In this document: piece by piece, positions 52,539-61,983 of the stretch
Position numbering within the stretch: the stretch's first letter is position 1
Layout: the number at the start of each line of letters is the position of its first letter
NCBI RefSeq assembly: GCF_022012435.1
Contig: NZ_JAKLUA010000005.1
Coordinates: 372,001 to 436,000 of the forward strand
Direction of reading: 5' to 3'
Source of the DNA: Bradyrhizobium zhengyangense
Lineage (GTDB): Bacteria; Pseudomonadota; Alphaproteobacteria; Rhizobiales; Xanthobacteraceae
Length of the DNA stretch: 64,000 bases
Position numbers and translations under genes: made by a program
The notes under the pieces: model-generated
Told to the model about the DNA's origin: nothing
The model's input: the letters and a program-made list of their open reading frames with translations, nothing else
Databases searched by the model: none

Positions 52539-53636
52539 ATGAGCGATTCCCTTCTTGCAACGGTTGGCGACCATTTCTTCATTGGCTTGAAGCCGACCAG
52601 CGTCCTCGATGACCGCGACCGCGCGCTGCTGCGCGATCTCCGGCCCGCCGGCGTCATCCTCTACAAGAGCAATTTCCGCCACGACCTGCCTTACCGGGAC
52701 TGGCTCTCGGTCCACCGGGATCTGATCGATGCGATCCGCGATGCCTCGCAGCGCGACAAGCAGTTCATCGCGATCGATCACGAAGGCGGACGCGTCTGCC
52801 GCACGCCAGCCCCGATCACGCGCTTTTCCTACGCGGCGCGATGGGCCGGCACCGCGGAGCAGGTCGGCGACGCCATGGGCGCCGAGCTTGCGTCGCTCGG
52901 CTGCAACCTCAATTTCGCGCCGGTGCTGGACATTCACAGCAACCCCGCCAACCCCGTGATCGGCGAGCGCGCCCTCGGCCGCACGGCCGACGATGTCATC
53001 AAGGCGATGCTGCCGTTCGCCAGGGCGATGGAGCGCCAGGGCGTGCGGGCCTGTGGCAAGCATTTTCCCGGCCATGGCGACACGCAGGTGGATTCGCATC
53101 ACGAATTGCCGGTGCTCGATCTCGATCTCGAGCAGATCAAGGCGCGCGAGCTCAAGCCGTTTGCCGCGGCGATCGCCGGCGGCATCGGGATGATGATGAC
53201 GTCGCACATCCTGTACCGGAAGCTCGATCCCAACGATCCCGTGACGCTGTCGCGCACGATCACGCACGGGCTGTTGCGCGAGGCGATGAAGTTCGACGGC
53301 GTGATCGTGTCCGACGACGTCGGCATGCGCGCGATGGCGGGCCGGCTCGACGCGCCGGACTCCGGCGCCCGCTTCATGGCCGCCGGCAACGACATGCTGA
53401 TGATCTGCTCGCACCTCACCGACACCGAACGCGCCCGCTTCCTCGCCCAATCGATCATCAACGGCGTCGACGCCGGCAAGCTCGATCCGGCGGTGCTGGC
53501 GGCTTCGAGCCAGCGCGTCCGCGCGATGCTCGACAGCACCGCGCAAAATCAGGTGTCGGAGTTGTCAGACGAGGTGCTCGCCCGCCATCGCGGAGCCGGC
53601 ACTCAATTCGAGGCGGCGACCGTCGAAGTCGTCTAG
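52539..53636 (+). CDS. nagZ: Beta-N-acetylhexosaminidase NagZ-like (glycoside hydrolase family 3)
   Basis: This protein has 365 residues from ATG 52539; the frame is open from 52425. The GH3 signature RACGKHFPGHGDTQVDSHHELP is present (about residues 170-192) with the general acid-base His loop. The nucleophile Asp is in VIVSDDVGMRAM. It removes N-acetylglucosamine from cell-wall fragments, a cytoplasmic step of peptidoglycan recycling. It stands alone here, between an MFS pump and an RND adaptor. Its length matches NagZ of Alphaproteobacteria. Confidence 0.9.
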   Translation: MSDSLLATVGDHFFIGLKPTSVLDDRDRALLRDLRPAGVILYKSNFRHDLPYRDWLSVHRDLIDAIRDASQRDKQFIAIDHEGGRVCRTPAPITRFSYAARWAGTAEQVGDAMGAELASLGCNLNFAPVLDIHSNPANPVIGERALGRTADDVIKAMLPFARAMERQGVRACGKHFPGHGDTQVDSHHELPVLDLDLEQIKARELKPFAAAIAGGIGMMMTSHILYRKLDPNDPVTLSRTITHGLLREAMKFDGVIVSDDVGMRAMAGRLDAPDSGARFMAAGNDMLMICSHLTDTERARFLAQSIINGVDAGKLDPAVLAASSQRVRAMLDSTAQNQVSELSDEVLARHRGAGTQFEAATVEVV

Positions 53637-53709
53637 CGCCCGCGCCCCCAGTCCATCCGCCAACCAACCGTTCATCGACGCCAGCGCCGTTGATCTCGAT
53701 ATGCTACGC

Positions 53710-53734
53710 GTGCTAATGTTACTGATGGTAGCAC
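53710..53734. promoter_or_regulatory. Inverted repeat directly before the mdtA long-form start
   Basis: GTGCTA-N13-TAGCAC (53710-53715 and 53729-53734) abuts the ATG at 53735. It may be an operator for an unseen regulator, or part of a promoter. No TetR or other regulator gene adjoins it. Confidence 0.4.
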
Positions 53735-55072
53735 ATGGATCCTGCCGATAGCAACTTCAGGTTGCTTCGTGCTAGGGAGATCCCGCCCCGGGCACGTCAG
53801 GCCTGGCGTCGGCGATCAGCTCAGGTGGTGGGTTTGAACGTGAAACGCGCAGCAAAACTCCTCATCGGCGCGCTGGTCGTGCTGCCGGCAGGCTATGCGG
53901 CCTATCATTTCAGAGATGATATCAAGAGCCTCAAGCTCCCGTTCGCGCTGCCCTTCATGCAGGCGGCGGAAGCCGAGCAAGGTCCCGCCGGGATGCCTCC
54001 ACCGCGGCCGCCGGTCGCCGTGAAGGTCGCCGCCGCGAAGGCGGAGGACGTGCCGATCTACCTGACCGGCATCGGCACCATCCAGGCTTCCAACACCGTC
54101 AACGTGCAGAGCCGAGTCGACGGCGAGATCGTCCAGATCCTTTTCCAGGAAGGACAGGACGTCAAGCAGGGCGACATCCTCGCGGTGATCGATCCGCGCC
54201 CGTTCCAGGCCCAGTTCGATCAGCAGATCGCGGTCAGGCAGAAGGACCAGGCGCTGCTCGATGGCGCCCAGATCGACATGGAGCGCTATGACGCGCTGAT
54301 CAAGACCGCCGCGATCTCGCGGCAGATCGTGGACCAGCAGCATGCACTGGTCGAGCAATACAAGGCGCAGATCCGCAACGACGACGCCCAGATCGAATAT
54401 GCGCGCACGCAGCTCGGCTTCACCAACATCCGCGCGCCGATCGGCGGTCGGCTCGGCATCCGCCTGGTCGACCAGGGCAATTACGTGCGCGCGGTGTCGC
54501 CGACGACCATCGTCACCGTGACGCAATTGCAGCCGATCTCGGTGATCTACACGCTCGCGGCGGTCGCGGTCGGCCAGACCCGGCTCAGCCTCGGCCAGGC
54601 CGAGGCGCCAGTGGTCGCGCTCACCGCCGACAATTCGACCGAGCTCGACAAGGGCACGATCACGCTGGTCGACAACCAGGTCGACCAGGCCAGCGGCACG
54701 ATCAAGCTGAAGGCGAGCTTTCCCAACAAGGCGCTGAAACTCTGGCCGGGCAATTTTGCCAACGGGCGGATCACGGTGGACACGCGCAAGAACGCGATCA
54801 CCGCGCCGGCCATCGCCGTGCGGCACGGGCCGCGCGGGGATTTCGTCTGGGTCGCGAAGGCGGACGATACGGCCGCGTTCCGCCCCGTCACGGTCGGGCA
54901 GATTTTTGACGGACGCGCGCTGATCGACAAGGGCCTCGCCAAGGGCGAGCGCGTCGTCACCGACGGCTATTACCGGCTCGAGAATGGCGCCCGCATCACC
55001 ATCGAGGGCCAGACGCCGACCGCCAAGGCGCAGTCCACCACTCAGCCGCGCTCCGAGTCCCGCGTTGACTGA
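53735..55072 (+). CDS. mdtA: MdtA-type membrane fusion protein of an RND pump
   Basis: This protein has 445 residues from ATG 53735. A GTG at 53840 would give the more usual N-terminus (VKRAAKLLIGALVVLPAGYAAYHF) and may be the true start. The adaptor has the lipoyl halves NVQSRVDGEIVQILFQEGQDVKQGDILAVID and FTNIRAPIGGRLGIRLVDQGNYV, an alpha-hairpin between, a barrel, and a membrane-proximal domain. It is 8 bases before mdtB. It joins the RND pumps to an outer-membrane channel that is not in this window. Confidence 0.92.
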   Translation: MDPADSNFRLLRAREIPPRARQAWRRRSAQVVGLNVKRAAKLLIGALVVLPAGYAAYHFRDDIKSLKLPFALPFMQAAEAEQGPAGMPPPRPPVAVKVAAAKAEDVPIYLTGIGTIQASNTVNVQSRVDGEIVQILFQEGQDVKQGDILAVIDPRPFQAQFDQQIAVRQKDQALLDGAQIDMERYDALIKTAAISRQIVDQQHALVEQYKAQIRNDDAQIEYARTQLGFTNIRAPIGGRLGIRLVDQGNYVRAVSPTTIVTVTQLQPISVIYTLAAVAVGQTRLSLGQAEAPVVALTADNSTELDKGTITLVDNQVDQASGTIKLKASFPNKALKLWPGNFANGRITVDTRKNAITAPAIAVRHGPRGDFVWVAKADDTAAFRPVTVGQIFDGRALIDKGLAKGERVVTDGYYRLENGARITIEGQTPTAKAQSTTQPRSESRVD

Positions 55073-55080
55073 GGCCCGCC

Positions 55081-58000
55081 ATGTCCGCGCCCTTCATCCT
55101 CCGGCCGATCGCAACGACGCTGATGATCGTCGCGGTCGTGCTGCTGGGCATGCTCGGCTATCGTGAACTCCCGATCGCACCGCTGCCGAATGTCGACTTT
55201 CCCACCATCCAGGTGGTGACGCGCTATCCGGGCGCTTCGGCAACCGTCGTCGCAACCTCGATCACCGCGCCGCTGGAGCATTATTTCGGCACGATTTCGG
55301 GGCTGACCGACATGAGCTCGACCAGCTCGTACGGCAACAGCCAGATCACGCTGCAGTTCGACCTCTCGCGCAAGATCGATGCGGCCGCGCAGGACGTGCA
55401 GGCGCGGATCAATGCGGCCGCAGGGTGGATACCGGTCGAGCAGCTGCCGAGCCCGCCGACCTATCGCATGGTCAATCCGGCCGATACGCCGGTGCTGATC
55501 CTGGCGCTGACCTCGAAGACGATGCCGCTGCACGAGGCCAACGATCACGCTGCGACCATTCTGGTGCCGAAACTGTCGCAGATCCCTGGCGTCGGCGCCG
55601 TCAGCATCGAGGGCGGGCAGACCCGGGCGGTGCGGCTGCAAATGAACCCGACGCGGCTGGCCGGGCTCGGCCTCTCGCTCGACGACGTCCGCCGCGGCAT
55701 CGCCGCCACCACCGCCGACAATCCGAAGGGCTCGCTCGATGGTCCGAGGCAGGCATTTCACGTCGACACCAATGACCAGCTATTCACCGCGGAGGCCTAT
55801 CAGGACGCGGTGATCGCCTATCGCAATGGCGCGCCGGTGCTGCTGCGCGATGTCGGCACCGCCATCGACAGCGTCGAGGATTCCGAGCAGGCGGCCTGGT
55901 TCCAAGGCGAGCGCGCCGTGCTGCTGGACATCCAGCGGCAGCCCGGCGCCAACACCATCGAGGTCGTGGACGCCATCAAGAGCATTTTGCCGAAGCTGCA
56001 GGACTCTCTCCCCGCGGCGCTGAAGATTTCCGTGGTCAGCGACCGCACCACGACGATCCGCGCCGCGATCCACGACGTGCAGTTCACACTGGTGCTGACG
56101 GTGGCGCTGGTGGTGCTGGTGATCTTCATCTTCCTGCGCAAGCTGTGGGCGACGGTGATTCCGAGCGTCACGCTGCCGGTGTCGCTGATCGCGACCTTCG
56201 GCGTCATGGCGCTGTGCGGCTTCAGCCTCGACAATCTTTCGCTGATGGCGCTGACGATTGCTTCAGGCTTCGTCGTCGACGACGCCATCGTGATGATCGA
56301 GAACATCGCACGCTATGTCGAGGACGGCGAGGATCCGCTTCAAGCAGCCCTGAAGGGCGCGCGGCAGATCGGCTTCACCATCGTGTCGCTGACGGTGTCG
56401 CTGATCGCCGTGTTCATCCCGCTGCTGCTGATGGGTGGCGTGGTCGGCCGGCTGTTCCGGGAATTCGCCATCACGCTGTCCTTTGCCGTCGTCATCTCAG
56501 GCCTCGTTTCGCTGACACTGACGCCGATGATGTGCGCGCAGCTGTTGCGGCACGAGGATCCCAATGCGCCGCACGGCTTGCTGTACCGTATCAGCGAGCG
56601 CGGCTTCGACGCCTCCGCAGGCTTCTATCTGTGGGGGCTCGACTGGGTGCTGAAGCATCGCAACCTCACGCTGGTCTTCACCGTGCTCACGCTGATCGCC
56701 ACCGGAATGCTTTATGTCGCGATCCCGAAGGGATTCCTGCCCCTGCAGGACACGGGTCTCTTGATCGGCACCACGGACGCGGCCCAGGATATCTCCTTTG
56801 CGGCGATGGCCGAGCGGCAGCAGCAGCTGGCGGCCGTGATCGCGCGCGATGGCGATGTCGTCACCGTCGGCAGTTTCGTCGGCATCGGCTCGGTCAACAC
56901 CACCTTGAACAGCGGCCGGCTCTATATCGACATCGGCAGCCCCGACGCGCGGAAATCGTCGGCGGCAGCGGTGATGGCGCGGCTGCAACATGCGGTCGAG
57001 GGCGTTCATGGCATCACGCTGCATCTGCAGCCGGCGCAGGATCTGCAGATCGAAACGCGTGTCTCGCGCACGCAATACCAATATGCGCTGCAGGATCTCG
57101 ACGAGGACGAGCTTCGGCTCTGGAGCCGCCGGCTGGTCGATGGCTTACGCAAGCGGCCGGAGCTCGCCGACGTCGCCGACGACCGCCAGGACGAAGGCCT
57201 GCAGATGTCCGTCACCATCGACCGCCCGCTGGCGGCGAGCTACGGCGTCAGCCTGAACACGATCGACCAGACGCTGTATGACGCATTCGGCCAGCGCCAG
57301 ATCGCGACGGTATTCGGACCGCTGACGCAGTACCACGTGATCATCGAGGTCGACCCGGCGCTGCGCAACGATCCTGATATCCTCGGCAAGATCTATCTGA
57401 CTGCGGCCGCGGCCCAGGCCAGCACGATCGATCAGCAGACCGGCGGCTTCAGCGCCGCCTTCAGCAAGGCGTCCGCGCCGGTGCCGCTGTCGGCCTTCGC
57501 GCGGATCGAGCGGCAGCACGCCCCGCTGCTGATCTCGCATCAGGGCCTGTTTCCGGCCACGACGATTTCGTTCAATCTGGCCGACGGCGTGTCGCTGAGC
57601 CAGGCGACGGCGGCACTGCGCCGGACCGAACGAGAGATCGGACTGCCGGACGCGGTCACGACCAAGCTGATCGGAACCGCCGCCGAGTTCGCCAATTCGC
57701 TCAGCGACGAGAAATGGCTGCTGCTGGCCGCGATCGTGACCGTCTATCTGATCCTCGGCATGCTCTATGAGAGCTACATCCACCCGATCACGATCCTGTC
57801 GACCTTGCCGTCGGCCGGCATCGGCGCGTTGCTGGCCTTGATGCTGTACCGGCAGGATCTCAACCTGATCTCGCTGATCGGCATCATCCTCCTGATCGGC
57901 ATCGTCAAGAAGAACGCCATCATGATGGTGGACTTCGCGCTCGCAGCCGAGCGTGAGGACGGCGCATCCTCGTTCGACGCCATCAGGCAGGCCTGCATCC

Positions 58001-58266
58001 TGCGCTTCCGCCCGATCATGATGACGACGATGGCGGCGCTGTTCGGCGCGCTGCCGCTCGCGATCGGCTCGGGCACCGGCTCCGAATTGCGCCAGCCGCT
58101 CGGCATTTCCATCGTGGGCGGACTGATCGTCTCCCAGGTGCTCACGCTCTATACGACCCCGGTGGTCTATCTGGCGTTCGCTTCGCTGCGCACCCGGTTC
58201 GGATGGCGATCCGCACCCGCCGGTGATTCGGCGGCGCTGCCGCAGGCGGAGCGGCCGACGCCGTGA
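55081..58266 (+). CDS. mdtB: MdtB-type RND multidrug efflux transporter
   Basis: This RND pump has 1061 residues. It has 12 expected membrane segments, two large periplasmic loops, the proton-relay Asp pair in SGFVVDDAIVMIENI (TM4) and GIVKKNAIMMVDFALAAERE in the second half. Repeated MdtB/C features include TTTIRAAIHDVQF and PITILSTLPSAGIGALLALML. It is followed immediately by a second RND gene with a 4-base overlap (GTGA), as in mdtABC, which forms a heteromultimer. The substrates are unknown. Confidence 0.94.
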   Translation: MSAPFILRPIATTLMIVAVVLLGMLGYRELPIAPLPNVDFPTIQVVTRYPGASATVVATSITAPLEHYFGTISGLTDMSSTSSYGNSQITLQFDLSRKIDAAAQDVQARINAAAGWIPVEQLPSPPTYRMVNPADTPVLILALTSKTMPLHEANDHAATILVPKLSQIPGVGAVSIEGGQTRAVRLQMNPTRLAGLGLSLDDVRRGIAATTADNPKGSLDGPRQAFHVDTNDQLFTAEAYQDAVIAYRNGAPVLLRDVGTAIDSVEDSEQAAWFQGERAVLLDIQRQPGANTIEVVDAIKSILPKLQDSLPAALKISVVSDRTTTIRAAIHDVQFTLVLTVALVVLVIFIFLRKLWATVIPSVTLPVSLIATFGVMALCGFSLDNLSLMALTIASGFVVDDAIVMIENIARYVEDGEDPLQAALKGARQIGFTIVSLTVSLIAVFIPLLLMGGVVGRLFREFAITLSFAVVISGLVSLTLTPMMCAQLLRHEDPNAPHGLLYRISERGFDASAGFYLWGLDWVLKHRNLTLVFTVLTLIATGMLYVAIPKGFLPLQDTGLLIGTTDAAQDISFAAMAERQQQLAAVIARDGDVVTVGSFVGIGSVNTTLNSGRLYIDIGSPDARKSSAAAVMARLQHAVEGVHGITLHLQPAQDLQIETRVSRTQYQYALQDLDEDELRLWSRRLVDGLRKRPELADVADDRQDEGLQMSVTIDRPLAASYGVSLNTIDQTLYDAFGQRQIATVFGPLTQYHVIIEVDPALRNDPDILGKIYLTAAAAQASTIDQQTGGFSAAFSKASAPVPLSAFARIERQHAPLLISHQGLFPATTISFNLADGVSLSQATAALRRTEREIGLPDAVTTKLIGTAAEFANSLSDEKWLLLAAIVTVYLILGMLYESYIHPITILSTLPSAGIGALLALMLYRQDLNLISLIGIILLIGIVKKNAIMMVDFALAAEREDGASSFDAIRQACILRFRPIMMTTMAALFGALPLAIGSGTGSELRQPLGISIVGGLIVSQVLTLYTTPVVYLAFASLRTRFGWRSAPAGDSAALPQAERPTP

Positions 58267-61200
58267 GCATCACCGCACAATTCGTGCTGCGGCCGGTGGC
58301 GACGACGCTGCTGATGATCGGCGTGTTTCTGCTCGGTTGCGTCGCTTATTTCCGCCTGCCGATCGCTTCGGTGCCGGCGGTCGAGCGGCCCACGATCGGG
58401 ATCTACGCACCGTTTCCCGGAGCAAGCCCGGCAACGGTTGCGAACGCGCTGTCGCAGCCGCTCGAGACAACGCTCGCGCTGATCCCCGGAGTCAACGAAA
58501 TCACCTCGTTCAGCGCCATGGGCGGCACCAGCATCACCGTGCAGTTCGAACTCTCGGTCGATCTCGACGCCGCCGCCGGCGCAGTCCAGGCCGCCATCAA
58601 CGCGGCGGGCCCGAACCTGCCGAAGGGCCCGTGGCCGCCGACCTATTGGAAGGCGAACCCCGCAGGCGCCGCGGTCGTGGCGCTCGCATTGACGAGCGAC
58701 GTGTTCACATCAGGCGAGGTCTACAGCCTCGCCGACGGCGTGATCTCGCCAAAGCTGTCGCAACTGCCGGGCGTGGCCCGGATCGTCGTCAGCGGCGCCG
58801 AGCGAAGCGCGGTCCGCATCCAGGTGTCGCCGACCCGGCTCGCGGCCATGAACCTGTCGCTGGAGGCGGCGCGCGTCGCCGTCCTCAACGCATCGCAGAA
58901 CCTGCCGAAGGGCGCGGTCTCGGTCGACGGCCAGCGCCTGACCATCGAGGCCAACGACCAGTTGCTTCAGGCCTCCGACTATCGGGACATCGTGCTGGCC
59001 TGGCGCAACGGCGCCCCTGTTCGGCTCGGCGACGTCGCAGCCGTGACCGACAGCGTCATCAACAACCGCCTCGCTGGTTGGTATGGCACCGAGCGCGGCA
59101 TCGTCCTGTTCGTCTACAAGCAGTCGGACGCCAACATCGTCGAGACCGTCGATGCGATCAAGGCCGAGCTGCCGGAAATCCAGCTCTGGCTGCCGCCCGG
59201 GATCAAGCTGCACACGGTCTATGACCGCACCACGCTGATCCGGGCCGCCGTGAACGACGTCAAGCTCACGCTCGTGGTCGCCTCGGCGCTGGTCGTGCTG
59301 GTCATCGCGCTATTCCTGAGGCGCTTCTGGGCGACCGTGATCCCGAGCGTGACCATTCCGGTCTCGCTCGCCGCGACCTTGTTCGTGATGAGCCTGTGCG
59401 GATTCAGCCTGGACAATCTGTCGCTGATGGCCCTGACCATCGCCGCCGGCTTCGTCGTCGACGACGCCATCGTCATGATCGAGAACATCATCCGCCGCAT
59501 GTCCGAGGGCGAGCCGGCGCTGCAGGCCGCCATCAACGGTACCAGGCAGATGGTGTTCACGGTCGTCGCCATCACCGTCGCCTTGATCGCGGCGCTGATC
59601 CCGATCCTGTTCATGCCTGACGTGGTCGGGCGCTATTTCCGCGAGTTCGGCGTGACGCTGGTGGCCGCCATCGTGTCCTCGGCGGTGATCTCGCTGACAC
59701 TGACACCGATGATGTGCGGTCATCTGCTCGATCGTGGCCGGCAGCGGCTGCACAATCCCGATGCGATCCCAGCGCGACGCACCTTCTATGCGCGCAGCCT
59801 CGACTGGACGCTACGTCATCGTATTCTCACCGTCCTTGTCATCACCGCCCTGACCGGGGCCAGCGTCTGGCTCTATCTGAAACTGCCGAAAGGTTTCATG
59901 CCGACCCAGGACACCGGCGTGATGTTCGTGCGGACCGTGGCCCCTTCCAACATCTCGTTCCTGTCCATGGAGGACCGACAGCGCGCCGTCGGCGAGGCGA
60001 TCCTGCAGGATCCCGCGATATCAGGCCTGACGTCCTTCATCGGCGAGGGCAACGGCAACGCGCTCAGCATCGGGCAGATGCTGGTCGCGCTCAAGCCGCC
60101 CGATGTGCGCAAGCTGTCGATCCAGCAGGTGATCGCCCGGTTGCGCGAGCGCATGAACCAAATCGACGGCGTCAGGGTCTTCTTCGTGCCGCTGCAGGAT
60201 CTCAATCTCGGCGTTCAGGCCAGCGGCTCGCGTTATCAATATACGCTGTGGGGCATCGACGAAAACGAGGTGATACGCGCCGCAGAAAACATGATCCGCC
60301 GTGTCCGCGGCATTCCTCAAATCATCGACATCATCCCGAGCTGGGAAACCGGCGGCTTGCAGGCCGGGCTGACGATCGACCGCATTCGCGCCGCGATGCT
60401 CGGCGTCACGCCGGTTGCGATCGACAACACGCTCAATGACGCCTTCGGCCAGCGACAGGTCAATCTGTTGTTTTTCCCGACCAATTATTCGCGCGTGATC
60501 TTCGAGGTCGAGCCGCAGGCGGCAACCGGCCCCGATTCCATCAGCCAGATCTATGTGCCGAGTGCCAGCGGCAAAGCGGTGCCGCTGACGGCCCTGACCC
60601 GGCCGCAGCGCGCGCACGCCGCGATGTGGGCCCGTCACAGCGCCCAGTTTCCGGCCGCGACGATCTTTTTCGACATCAAGCCCGGTACGTCGATCGGCGA
60701 CGCCATCGCCTCGATCCGCAAGGAGGAGGCCACAGCCAAGCTGCCCGACGACATCAAGGCGGAGTTCCGCGGCGAGGCCAAGGAGGCGGACAAATCGATC
60801 GTCAAGCAGGCGGCGCTGTTCGCGGCGGCCCTGGTCGCGATCTACCTCGCGCTCGGCATGCTCTACGAGAGCTACGTCCATCCGCTGACGATTCTGTCGA
60901 CCTTGCCGCCGACCGCCTTCGGGGCGCTGGTCGCGCTGTGGGCGACCGGAACACAGTTCACGCTGGTGACCACCATTGCCTGCATCCTGCTGGTCGGCAT
61001 GGTGATGAAGAACGCCATCATGATGGTCGACTACGCGCTCGATGCCGAGCGGCACCGCGGCCTCGATGCCAGGCAGGCCATCCTGCTCGCCGCACGGCTG
61101 CGGGCCCGGCCCATCACCATGACGATGCTGGCCGCTTTCCTCAGCGCTGCCCCGATCGCCCTCGGCACCGGCCCCGGCTTCGAGATCCGCCAGCCGCTCG

Positions 61201-61361
61201 GCATCACCATCATGGGCGGGCTCGTCGTCGCGCAGCTCTTCACGCTGTACTCGACGCCGGCGATGTACCTGATCCTGGACGGGTTGAGGCGGCGGAAGAA
61301 AGCGACGGCAGGTCAGATGCTCGCTGCCGGCAGCGCGCCTCTTCCCGATCTCAACGGCTAA
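58263..61361 (+). CDS. mdtC: MdtC-type RND multidrug efflux transporter
   Basis: This RND pump has 1032 residues. The start is GTG at 58263, overlapping the mdtB stop. The proton-relay segment AAGFVVDDAIVMIENII (TM4) and the second-half PLTILSTLPPTAFGALVALWA and MVMKNAIMMVDYAL are intact. The two pumps together fit the MdtBC heterotrimer. The 3' end overlaps the convergent DUF2478 gene by 11 bases. No outer-membrane TolC-like gene or regulator is adjacent, so these must be supplied elsewhere. Confidence 0.94.
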   Translation: MSITAQFVLRPVATTLLMIGVFLLGCVAYFRLPIASVPAVERPTIGIYAPFPGASPATVANALSQPLETTLALIPGVNEITSFSAMGGTSITVQFELSVDLDAAAGAVQAAINAAGPNLPKGPWPPTYWKANPAGAAVVALALTSDVFTSGEVYSLADGVISPKLSQLPGVARIVVSGAERSAVRIQVSPTRLAAMNLSLEAARVAVLNASQNLPKGAVSVDGQRLTIEANDQLLQASDYRDIVLAWRNGAPVRLGDVAAVTDSVINNRLAGWYGTERGIVLFVYKQSDANIVETVDAIKAELPEIQLWLPPGIKLHTVYDRTTLIRAAVNDVKLTLVVASALVVLVIALFLRRFWATVIPSVTIPVSLAATLFVMSLCGFSLDNLSLMALTIAAGFVVDDAIVMIENIIRRMSEGEPALQAAINGTRQMVFTVVAITVALIAALIPILFMPDVVGRYFREFGVTLVAAIVSSAVISLTLTPMMCGHLLDRGRQRLHNPDAIPARRTFYARSLDWTLRHRILTVLVITALTGASVWLYLKLPKGFMPTQDTGVMFVRTVAPSNISFLSMEDRQRAVGEAILQDPAISGLTSFIGEGNGNALSIGQMLVALKPPDVRKLSIQQVIARLRERMNQIDGVRVFFVPLQDLNLGVQASGSRYQYTLWGIDENEVIRAAENMIRRVRGIPQIIDIIPSWETGGLQAGLTIDRIRAAMLGVTPVAIDNTLNDAFGQRQVNLLFFPTNYSRVIFEVEPQAATGPDSISQIYVPSASGKAVPLTALTRPQRAHAAMWARHSAQFPAATIFFDIKPGTSIGDAIASIRKEEATAKLPDDIKAEFRGEAKEADKSIVKQAALFAAALVAIYLALGMLYESYVHPLTILSTLPPTAFGALVALWATGTQFTLVTTIACILLVGMVMKNAIMMVDYALDAERHRGLDARQAILLAARLRARPITMTMLAAFLSAAPIALGTGPGFEIRQPLGITIMGGLVVAQLFTLYSTPAMYLILDGLRRRKKATAGQMLAAGSAPLPDLNG

Positions 61362-61959
61362 GACGGGCCACGCTTTGCGCCCATCGTTCGACCTCGCCGG
61401 TATCGGCCCGCAGCTCTGTTCCGAGACCGCCGGCGAAGCTGCGCCACGCCTGCAGATTGCCCTGGGGCACGCCGATCACCACGACGATGTTCCGCTCGAT
61501 GGCCGAGGCAATCAGCTCGAGCAGCCCTCCTCCATCGCACTCGGCCTTGCCGAACTTGTTGAGGACGAGGACGTCAGGCAACGTTTCAAGGCTTTTTGCG
61601 ATGTTCACCGCGACCTCAGCGAGAGCTCCCTCATCGAGCCGACAACCGGCAGCGCCAGCGCCGCGATCTTCGAAGATCGGCGTCCGGCGTCCGGTTGCGA
61701 GGTCCTCAAGCACCACATCGCAGCGCCGCTCCGGCGTGGCGTCAACGACGTGCTGCAGCACACCGGCAAGCATGAGGCCGCGCCCTCGACAGGCGGCCAC
61801 GAGCGCCTCGAACACCGATGCAGGATAGCTGTTCTGGGGATAGACGAACGCGGTCAGCGGTGAAGCAGGCCGCGGCACCGGATCGGACTTGGGACTATCG
61901 GACTTGGGACTATCGAACTTGGGAATATCGAACTTGGGAACAGAGAGAGAAGCAGGCAT
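61351..61959 (-). CDS. DUF2478 protein (nucleotide-binding-like)
   Basis: This protein has 202 residues. The N-terminus has a repeated PK-[FS]-D-[IS] pentapeptide (residues 8-27) from the 15-base tandem repeats. The core is typical of DUF2478: AFVYPQNSYPASVFEALVAACRGRGLMLAGVLQH (about 37-70), DVVLEDLATGRRTPIFEDRG, and DVLVLNKFGKAECDGGGLLELI. These proteins are often near molybdate or nitrogenase genes but are not understood. Here the gene is convergent with mdtC and next to a copper-handling gene. The function is unknown. Confidence 0.88.
   Translation of the reverse strand: MPASLSVPKFDIPKFDSPKSDSPKSDPVPRPASPLTAFVYPQNSYPASVFEALVAACRGRGLMLAGVLQHVVDATPERRCDVVLEDLATGRRTPIFEDRGAGAAGCRLDEGALAEVAVNIAKSLETLPDVLVLNKFGKAECDGGGLLELIASAIERNIVVVIGVPQGNLQAWRSFAGGLGTELRADTGEVERWAQSVARLSR
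61883..61942. repeat. Four tandem 15-base repeats in the 5' end of the DUF2478 gene
   Basis: Four units with the core TCGRACTTGGGAMYA run without gaps from 61883 to 61942. Two are identical and two differ by a few bases. They encode the PKFDS-like pentapeptide repeat. Copy number may vary between strains by slippage without a frame change. Confidence 0.9.
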
Positions 61960-61983
61960 CGTGAATTGATCCCAGCGTAGGGG

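Noticed and set aside
61883..61942. Short regular repeats as a possible CRISPR array.
   Set aside because: The units are 15 bases, directly joined and in frame inside a gene. There are no spacers.
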